Shown here piece by piece: positions 51,263-55,807 of a DNA stretch of 55,807 bases (the stretch's first letter is position 1; every line of letters begins with the position of its first letter). This DNA comes from an uncultured Bacilli bacterium. GTDB lineage: Bacteria > Bacillota_I > Bacilli_A > RF39 > UBA660. The notes beneath the pieces were generated by a model that saw nothing but the letters and a program-made list of their open reading frames with translations, did not search any database and was not told the DNA's origin. The DNA lies in contig CAKOLW010000006.1 of assembly GCA_934096405.1 (NCBI GenBank), forward strand, positions 1 to 55,807, read 5' to 3'. The translations under genes and the position numbers were made by a program.

Positions 51263-52039
51263 ATGAAAAAAAATAAAAATTTTGAAATATTGGTAATAAT
51301 AGGATTAGTTATATTAACTTTACTATTAATTGGAATCTATAAAATTATTGAAATAAATAAAAAAAGAAATACTTATACAATGATATTTAGTCCTTATTCA
51401 ATTTTAGAATGTAGTAAGTGGGAATGCTTAGACAAAACTAATGATTTAAATTTATATAATAACAAAAATTATAACATATTTATTAATGGAAAATATTATG
51501 GAAAACAAAAATTATTTTATAATGATAGAAATTCAAAATTTTATGTATTTGATGAAGAAAATAAAAACATATATAACAGTGATGATAATTTATTCACATA
51601 TGATGGAAGTATATCAATAAATCAATATAACTATACTATAAATGATTTAAAAGATTATAATGTATTAAACGAATTAATTAATACAACTGACTTAGAAATA
51701 AATTTAAACCAAGTAAAATATGTATCATATGATTTTGATAATGATAATAATAACGAAAACTTATATTTAATCAATAGTGGATTTAGTGAAGCTCCATACT
51801 TTAATGCATTAGTTTACAATAATAATAGTAATTATAAACTGATTGCTAAAGAAGAAGTAGAAGATAGTTTAAAAAATTCAACTTTAAACTTTACTAATCT
51901 TATAGACATATATGATGATAATAAACTAGAATTTATTATAAGCAAAATATATTATGATCAAATTGGAACATGTAACCAATTATATAGACTTAAAGGAAAT
52001 AAATACATACCTTTAAATGAATGTGAAATAGTTAAATAA
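51263..52039 (+). CDS. Membrane-anchored hypothetical protein, 258 aa
   Basis: One N-terminal helix (about 8-28: ILVIIGLVILTLLLIGIYKI) and an exterior domain. Two segments recall Asp-rich VCBS/FG-GAP-like turns (YDFDNDNNNENLYLIN, DIYDDNKLEFIISK). AGGGAGG ribosome site; 12-base gap after the wall enzyme and terminator after it, so it is the last gene of the secretion locus. Role unknown. Confidence 0.7.
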   Translation: MKKNKNFEILVIIGLVILTLLLIGIYKIIEINKKRNTYTMIFSPYSILECSKWECLDKTNDLNLYNNKNYNIFINGKYYGKQKLFYNDRNSKFYVFDEENKNIYNSDDNLFTYDGSISINQYNYTINDLKDYNVLNELINTTDLEINLNQVKYVSYDFDNDNNNENLYLINSGFSEAPYFNALVYNNNSNYKLIAKEEVEDSLKNSTLNFTNLIDIYDDNKLEFIISKIYYDQIGTCNQLYRLKGNKYIPLNECEIVK

Positions 52040-52053
52040 TGAAGTTGTAAGAT

Positions 52054-52090
52054 AAAAGTAGACACAAAAAGAATGTGTTTACTTTTTGTT
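52054..52090 (+). terminator. Intrinsic terminator ending the secretion locus
   Basis: AAAAGTAGACACA / TGTGTTTACTTTT (one G-U) followed by TG and TT. A TTGACA lies directly after it (52089-52094). Confidence 0.8.
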
Positions 52091-52163
52091 GACAAGTTCA
52101 TTAAATAACTATTTCTTTTTTTAAAAAAGTTTGATATTATATAAAGTCAAAAGGAGCATAACT

Positions 52164-52949
52164 ATGTACAATATTGATTTTGTAAATCCATTAGATAATA
52201 AAGAACAACTAAAATTATTAGAAACTTATGCAAATACAAAAGATATAAATACCAGAAATATTTTAGTTGAACATAACCTTAAATTAATCCTTCATAGATT
52301 AAATAAAAAATTTTACTCTTACATGTCAGAATTTGAAGACTTATTTACATTAGGAACTATAGGACTAATAAGAGCAGTAGAAAACTTTGATATTTCTAAA
52401 AATATAAAATTTTCAACATTTGCTATAAAATGCATCGATAGTGCAATAATGAATTATGTTATAGATAGGCCAGAACAACCACTTAGTCTTAGCGAAACTA
52501 TTGGAAAACGCAATGATAAACAAGTAGAGCTAATTGATACTTTAAAAGATGATGTAGATGTAGCCAATGAAGGTATGACAGAAAAAATACTATCTGAAAA
52601 ACTAAGAATTTTAGATCAAAAAACTAGAGACATAATTATTTCTTATTATGGAATTTTTAAAAATGTTAAATTAACTCAAGCAGAAATAGCAAGCAAGTAT
52701 AATGTATCATATCCTAGAATACAGCAAATAATAGTCAAAGGATTAGTTAAAATGAAATACAGCAATGAAATTGTTAAAAGAAAAAGTATATATCAGGTAT
52801 TTAATGAAAATAGTAAAACAGAAGTATTTAATGCACTTAAATCACTAACTAAAGAAGAATTATTATCACTTAGAACAATGGATTTTACAGAATTGAGTGA
52901 TAAAGGTAAAGAAAAAGAATTATATTTAAAAATTAAAAGTAACTTATAA
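52164..52949 (+). CDS. Sporulation-type sigma-70 family factor
   Basis: 261 aa from ATG 52164 (AGGAG upstream; a longer frame from a TTG at 52131 has no ribosome site). Region 2: EFEDLFTLGTIGLIRAVENF and KFSTFAIKCIDSAIMNYVI. Region 4: TQAEIASKYNVSYPRIQQII. Region 3 is reduced. A C-terminal extension of about 60 residues follows region 4. The small size and region 2 wording resemble SigF/G/E/K-type factors. It would direct RNA polymerase to alternative promoters. Followed by spoVS. Confidence 0.85.
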   Translation: MYNIDFVNPLDNKEQLKLLETYANTKDINTRNILVEHNLKLILHRLNKKFYSYMSEFEDLFTLGTIGLIRAVENFDISKNIKFSTFAIKCIDSAIMNYVIDRPEQPLSLSETIGKRNDKQVELIDTLKDDVDVANEGMTEKILSEKLRILDQKTRDIIISYYGIFKNVKLTQAEIASKYNVSYPRIQQIIVKGLVKMKYSNEIVKRKSIYQVFNENSKTEVFNALKSLTKEELLSLRTMDFTELSDKGKEKELYLKIKSNL

Positions 52950-52997
52950 TTGTAATTTTTTCTTATAAACGTAATATATTTTACAAAGGGGGATATT

Positions 52998-53261
52998 ATG
53001 GATATAATAAAAGTTTCAAGTAAAAGTGTACCACAAAAAGTTGCAGGCGCTATTGCAAATTTGTTTAGAGAACAAAATAAAGGAATAGAAATTCAAGCAA
53101 TAGGTGCAGGTGCATTAAATCAAGCAATTAAAGCAATTGCGATAGCAAGAGGTTATACAGCACCAACTGGTAAAAATTTAGTGTGTACCCCAGCTTTCAG
53201 TGATATTGTGATTGATGGCGAAGAAAGAACTGCAATAAAATTAATTGTTGAGGCTAATTAG
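52998..53261 (+). CDS. spoVS: Stage V sporulation protein S
   Basis: 87 aa, full-length match to SpoVS: IKVSSKSVPQKVAGAIANL, IEIQAIGAGALNQAIKAIA and a final IVIDGEERTAIKLIVE. An Alba-like small nucleic-acid-binding-type protein needed for late sporulation in Bacillus, but also widespread in non-sporulating bacteria. AAGGGGG ribosome site. It follows the sigma factor by 48 bases. Confidence 0.95.
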   Translation: MDIIKVSSKSVPQKVAGAIANLFREQNKGIEIQAIGAGALNQAIKAIAIARGYTAPTGKNLVCTPAFSDIVIDGEERTAIKLIVEAN

Positions 53262-53272
53262 CCTTTTTTCTT
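53251..53272 (+). terminator. Intrinsic terminator overlapping spoVS stop
   Basis: AGGCT-AATT-AGCCT followed by TTTTTC. The stop TAG is in the hairpin. Confidence 0.8.
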
Positions 53273-53310
53273 TTAAAAAAATGTGGTATTCTTATTATAG
53301 GTGATAAAGT

Positions 53311-53712
53311 ATGAATAAAAATGGCTTTACATTAGTAGAATTATTAGTTGTAATTGTACTTTTAGTAGCAATCATGGGTGTATCTATTTTTGGAATACAA
53401 AAAATAAATGATAAAGTTAAATTAAAAAATTTAAAAAGAATTAAAACTCAAGTAGAATTATCAGCTAAAGTTTATTATACAAATTATTCAGTTTATGAAC
53501 AATATTTATTAAATAATCCAGATAAAAGTAAATGTACAAGATTATATGTTTTAGAATCTAAAGGATTAATTGATATAGATTTAACCAATCCATATGATGG
53601 AAAAAGAATACCTGGTAACTTATGTATAATGTCACAAGTAAATGATGAAGGAATAGTAGAACATCACTTTGAATATATTGATAACTTAATAAATGAATAC
53701 GAAAGCAAATAG
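53311..53712 (+). CDS. Type IV pilin-like protein (ComGC-like)
   Basis: 133 aa. Prepilin cleavage and methylation site NGFTLVELLVVIVLLVAI: cleavage expected between Gly5 and Phe6, with Glu10 at mature position 5. Then a helix and a small globular domain with two Cys (KSKCTRLYV, NLCIMS). No pilus-assembly ATPase or prepilin peptidase is adjacent. Single gene between two terminators. Confidence 0.85.
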   Translation: MNKNGFTLVELLVVIVLLVAIMGVSIFGIQKINDKVKLKNLKRIKTQVELSAKVYYTNYSVYEQYLLNNPDKSKCTRLYVLESKGLIDIDLTNPYDGKRIPGNLCIMSQVNDEGIVEHHFEYIDNLINEYESK

Positions 53713-53714
53713 CA

Positions 53715-53745
53715 GTCAACCAAAAAAGGTTGACATTATTTTTTG
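53715..53745 (+). terminator. Intrinsic terminator sharing bases with the rpsP promoter
   Basis: GTCAACC-AAAAAA-GGTTGAC then ATTATTTTTTG. The right arm contains the -35 TTGACA of the rpsP promoter. Confidence 0.8.
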
Positions 53746-53758
53746 TTTGTGGTAATAT
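53730..53758 (+). promoter_or_regulatory. rpsP promoter
   Basis: -35 TTGACA (53730-53735), 17-base spacer, -10 TAATAT (53753-53758), 25 bases before the ATG at 53784. Confidence 0.75.
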
Positions 53759-53783
53759 GATTTACAGAAAGAGAGGTATTACA

Positions 53784-54050
53784 ATGGTTAAATTAAGATT
53801 AAAAAGAATGGGAAGCAAAAAGAAACCATTCTATAGAATAGTAGCTGCTGATAGTCATGATAGAAGAGATGGATCTTTTATCGAATTAATTGGCACATAT
53901 AGTCCATTAGAAAATTCTAAAATTAATGTAAATGAAGAAGTTGCATTAAAATGGTTAAGAAATGGTGCTATGCCAACTGACACAGTTAAAAATTTATTAA
54001 GTAAGGCTGGAGTTATGGAAAAATTCCATAATGAAAAGAGTTCTAAATAA
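53784..54050 (+). CDS. rpsP: Ribosomal protein bS16
   Basis: 88 aa: KLRLKRMGSKKKPFYRIVAA, DSHDRRDGSFIELIGTYSP and ALKWLRNGAMPTDTVKNLLS cover the whole S16 family. A protein of the 30S subunit body. Start at ATG 53784 with GAGAGG upstream; a longer frame to 53730 would run through the promoter. Its stop overlaps khpA by one base (TAATG), the common rpsP-khpA pair. Confidence 0.96.
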   Translation: MVKLRLKRMGSKKKPFYRIVAADSHDRRDGSFIELIGTYSPLENSKINVNEEVALKWLRNGAMPTDTVKNLLSKAGVMEKFHNEKSSK

Positions 54051-54292
54051 TGAGTATAGAAGAATTTGCAGAATTTCTTATTACTAACATTGCTTTAGAA
54101 CATGACTTAGTAAAAGTAAAGAAATTTGTTACCGAAGAAGGAACAATTTTGGAAATACTTGTAAGTGAAAGTGATATGCCACGTGTAATAGGAAAGCAAG
54201 GTAAAGTGGCTAATTCAATAAAAAATTTAATTCAAATAAAAGCTTATAATGAAGGTATTAAAAGCCTTAAAATAAATATTGATTCTTTTTAG
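54050..54292 (+). CDS. khpA: KhpA (YlqC) KH-domain RNA-binding protein
   Basis: 80 aa. KH domain with GxxG loop in VIGKQGKVANSIKNLI. KhpA, with KhpB, binds RNAs and influences cell elongation and division in streptococci. ATG shares one base with the rpsP stop. Its final codons and stop are inside the terminator hairpin. Confidence 0.93.
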   Translation: MSIEEFAEFLITNIALEHDLVKVKKFVTEEGTILEILVSESDMPRVIGKQGKVANSIKNLIQIKAYNEGIKSLKINIDSF

Positions 54293-54308
54293 AATCAATA
54301 TTTTTTTT
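54275..54308 (+). terminator. Intrinsic terminator inside khpA 3' end
   Basis: AATATTGATTCT-TTTT-AGAATCAATATT, a 12-bp perfect stem with the TAG stop (54290-54292) at the loop, then six T. Confidence 0.88.
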
Positions 54309-54499
54309 ACTTTTTTTAAATTCAAAATTAATTTTTGATAAGTCAAATCTTAAAAATCAATTGTTATTTGTAATTATTAAAATACATTTTTTTAAATAAT
54401 TGAGAGTAAAATTAAAAATTGTACTTTCAATTATTAATTTTGCCGTTATTTGACTTACATTAATATATTTGTTATTGTTAATTATAAGGAGGAAAACCA

Positions 54500-54952
54500 A
54501 TGAAAGATGATTATTTAAATCAAATAAGAAATAAAATAATAACAACAGAAGCAAAAATAATGGTAAGAGAATATAGAAATAACTTAGATAAACTTACCAG
54601 AAATTATAATATTGGAAAAGAACTAACATCAACTGGTAAACACTATGGTGAAGGTATAGTTAAAAAATATGCAAATGTTTTAACTAAGAAATTTGAAACA
54701 ACATATGGAATCACAAACTTAAAATATATGAGACTATTTTACAACCTTATTGAAAAAAGTCATGCATTGCGTGACAAATTGAGTCGGAAACATTATAAGG
54801 TGCTTTTATCTTTAAAAGAAGTTAATGAAATAAATTATTACATACATATAACAATAAGAGATAATTTAAGTTACAGAAAGTTATCTAAAAAAATGATAAG
54901 TGATGAAAATATTTGTGAATATTTAGGAGGCAAAAGCCATGACTTATTATGA
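54500..54952 (+). CDS. DUF1016 N-terminal-domain protein, stand-alone
   Basis: 150 aa. It has the DUF1016 (YhcG) N-terminal layout: EYRNNLDKLTRNYNIGKEL, KHYGEGIVKKYANVLTKKF, LKYMRLFYNLIEKS, HYKVLLSLKEVNEINYY and YRKLSKKM. The nuclease half is absent and no stop or frameshift explains this; the gene simply ends and overlaps the full-length relative by 14 bases. AGGAGG ribosome site. The 207 bases before it are very AT-rich with no gene seen. Confidence 0.75.
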   Translation: MKDDYLNQIRNKIITTEAKIMVREYRNNLDKLTRNYNIGKELTSTGKHYGEGIVKKYANVLTKKFETTYGITNLKYMRLFYNLIEKSHALRDKLSRKHYKVLLSLKEVNEINYYIHITIRDNLSYRKLSKKMISDENICEYLGGKSHDLL

Positions 54953-55807
54953 TGAAATAAAAAATATATTGGTAGACAATATAATTGGAAGAAAAGTAAG
55001 AGAATATAAAAGTAATCAAAAAGATTTAGAAGGATACTATAATGTAGGTAAATTACTTATAGAAGCACAAGGTGGAGAAACAAGAGCTAAATATGGTAAT
55101 CAACTTATTAAAGAATATTCTGAGAGATTAACGAGTGAACTTGGAAAAGGATATTCAGTTAGATCTCTAACTAATATGAGAACGTATTATTTGCATCTGC
55201 AAAAACGGCAGACAGTGTCTGCCAAATTCAAAACACTTAATATAACCTGGTCAAACATATGTGAAATATTGAAATTAAAAGATGAAAAAGAAATAGAATA
55301 TTACTTAAATATTTCAAATAAATTTAATTTATCTACAAGAGACTTAAGAAAAAGAATTAAATCCAAAGAATATAATAGACTTGATGATGAAGTAAGAGAA
55401 AAACTATCTAGACAAGAAGTAGTACCAATTAAAGATACAATATCTAATCCAGTGGTATTAAATGGTTTAAAGTTAAAAGAAAAACTAACAGAAAAAATAC
55501 TTCAGAAATATATAGATGAAAATCCAGTTGAATTATGTAAGTCTTTAGGCGAAGGGTACACATATGTTGATAGTCAGTATAAAATTAAAATAGGTACTAA
55601 CTATAATTACATTGATGTATTGTTGTTTAATTACATATCTAATTCTTTTGTAGTAGTAGAACTAAAGATAACAGAATTAAAGAAGGAACATATAGGACAA
55701 ATACAAACATACATGAATTATATAGATTTGGAACTAAAGAAAGAATATCATAATAAGACTAATGGAGTAATCTTATGTAGAAAAGATAATAAATGGTTAA
55801 TAAAATA
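54939..55807 (+). CDS. DUF1016/YhcG-like PD-(D/E)XK nuclease, truncated by window edge
   Basis: An open frame from ATG 54939 (AGGAGG upstream) to the end of the window, at least 289 codons. N-terminal DUF1016 domain (YNVGKLLIEAQGGETRAKYG, SVRSLTNMRTYY, QTVSAKF), then a C-terminal PD-(D/E)XK core: IDVLLFNYISNSFVVVELKI, giving Asp...Glu-x-Lys, followed by IGQIQTYMNYI. YhcG-type proteins are predicted nucleases often found near mobile or restriction genes. The stop lies beyond the window. Confidence 0.85.
   Translation, partial: MTYYDEIKNILVDNIIGRKVREYKSNQKDLEGYYNVGKLLIEAQGGETRAKYGNQLIKEYSERLTSELGKGYSVRSLTNMRTYYLHLQKRQTVSAKFKTLNITWSNICEILKLKDEKEIEYYLNISNKFNLSTRDLRKRIKSKEYNRLDDEVREKLSRQEVVPIKDTISNPVVLNGLKLKEKLTEKILQKYIDENPVELCKSLGEGYTYVDSQYKIKIGTNYNYIDVLLFNYISNSFVVVELKITELKKEHIGQIQTYMNYIDLELKKEYHNKTNGVILCRKDNKWLIK
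55206..55222 (+). repeat. GC-rich inverted repeat inside the DUF1016 gene
   Basis: GGCAGACA-G-TGTCTGCC, a perfect 8-bp hairpin coding for the RQTVSAK segment. Unusually GC-rich for this AT-rich gene. Confidence 0.7.

Noticed and set aside
35300..52039. CRISPR array or conjugative origin of transfer in the secretion locus
   Set aside because: No regularly spaced repeats and no relaxase. The only long repeat is the coding duplication at 41924 and 43353.
9364..54554. Overlapping antisense frames of 60-150 codons, such as 34093-34416 and 21004-21450 on the minus strand
   Set aside because: They mirror Asp/Glu-rich or low-complexity coding sequence on the other strand and lack ribosome sites.
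1..55807. Mollicute-type code with TGA as tryptophan
   Set aside because: TGA ends several full-length genes (17789, 20264, 43583, 45899), and Trp codons are TGG; murC and uppP are also present.

Overview
The window is a very AT-rich bacterial chromosome segment. TGA is read as a stop (for example at the ends of the genes at 17789-18865, 20264-21478 and 43583-45580), so the standard bacterial code applies. A T-box leader on proS, yvcK, uppP, murC, a spoVS gene, a sporulation-type sigma factor and GGAGG-type ribosome sites all point to Bacillota. The extreme AT bias combined with a retained cell wall would fit an uncultured gut Bacilli lineage (RF39-like or Erysipelotrichia-like), but that placement is inference.

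Layout. 1-8.2 kb: tRNA-Arg and tRNA-Pro, a DUF3419-like protein, T-box-controlled proS of the archaeal/eukaryotic type, a VanY-like D,D-carboxypeptidase that has lost its metal ligands, yvcK, and a four-gene run of unknown proteins. 8.2-11 kb: tRNA-Ala, an overlapping pair (MraZ/AbrB-like and transglutaminase-like), and a Y-family polymerase with a YolD-like partner. 11.1-15.5 kb: an operon of a VirD4/TraG-type coupling ATPase, a zinc-ribbon membrane protein and a zinc-ribbon PrsW-type intramembrane protease. 15.6-31.6 kb: mostly household genes (rhodanese, DedA/TVP38, a solitary HipA-like kinase, RmuC, two coiled-coil paralogues, UppP, a lipoprotein, a CofE-like ligase, a GT28-type glycosyltransferase, tRNA-Met, a HerA-like ATPase, TrpS, a two-component system). 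31.6-33.1 kb: two very short stand-alone transcription units and a DUF3800/nuclease-like gene pair. 33.2-35.2 kb: murC and a membrane protein.

35.3-52.0 kb is the most distinctive region, a type IV secretion locus. It encodes two prepilin-like proteins, a CpaE/TadZ-like ATPase, five paralogous VirB2-like two-helix membrane modules (two free-standing, three fused to the C-terminus of secreted ectodomains), a VirB6-like protein, a PrgI-like protein, a VirB4 split into two overlapping genes, and a large cell-wall enzyme with a SpoIID-like domain and a C39-like peptidase domain. I see no relaxase or integrase. A decayed XRE-regulator and metallopeptidase-like pair lies inside the locus, which suggests an origin in an integrative element. 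The only coupling ATPase is the one 24 kb upstream. I think this hybrid, probably domesticated, secretion system is the best candidate for something new.

52.1-55.8 kb: a sporulation-type sigma factor, SpoVS, a ComGC-like pilin, rpsP-khpA, and two tandem DUF1016 (YhcG-like) genes, the second cut by the window edge. Throughout, genes are separated by compact hairpin terminators that often share bases with stop codons or with the next promoter. All functional calls are by eye from sequence motifs; no database search was run.
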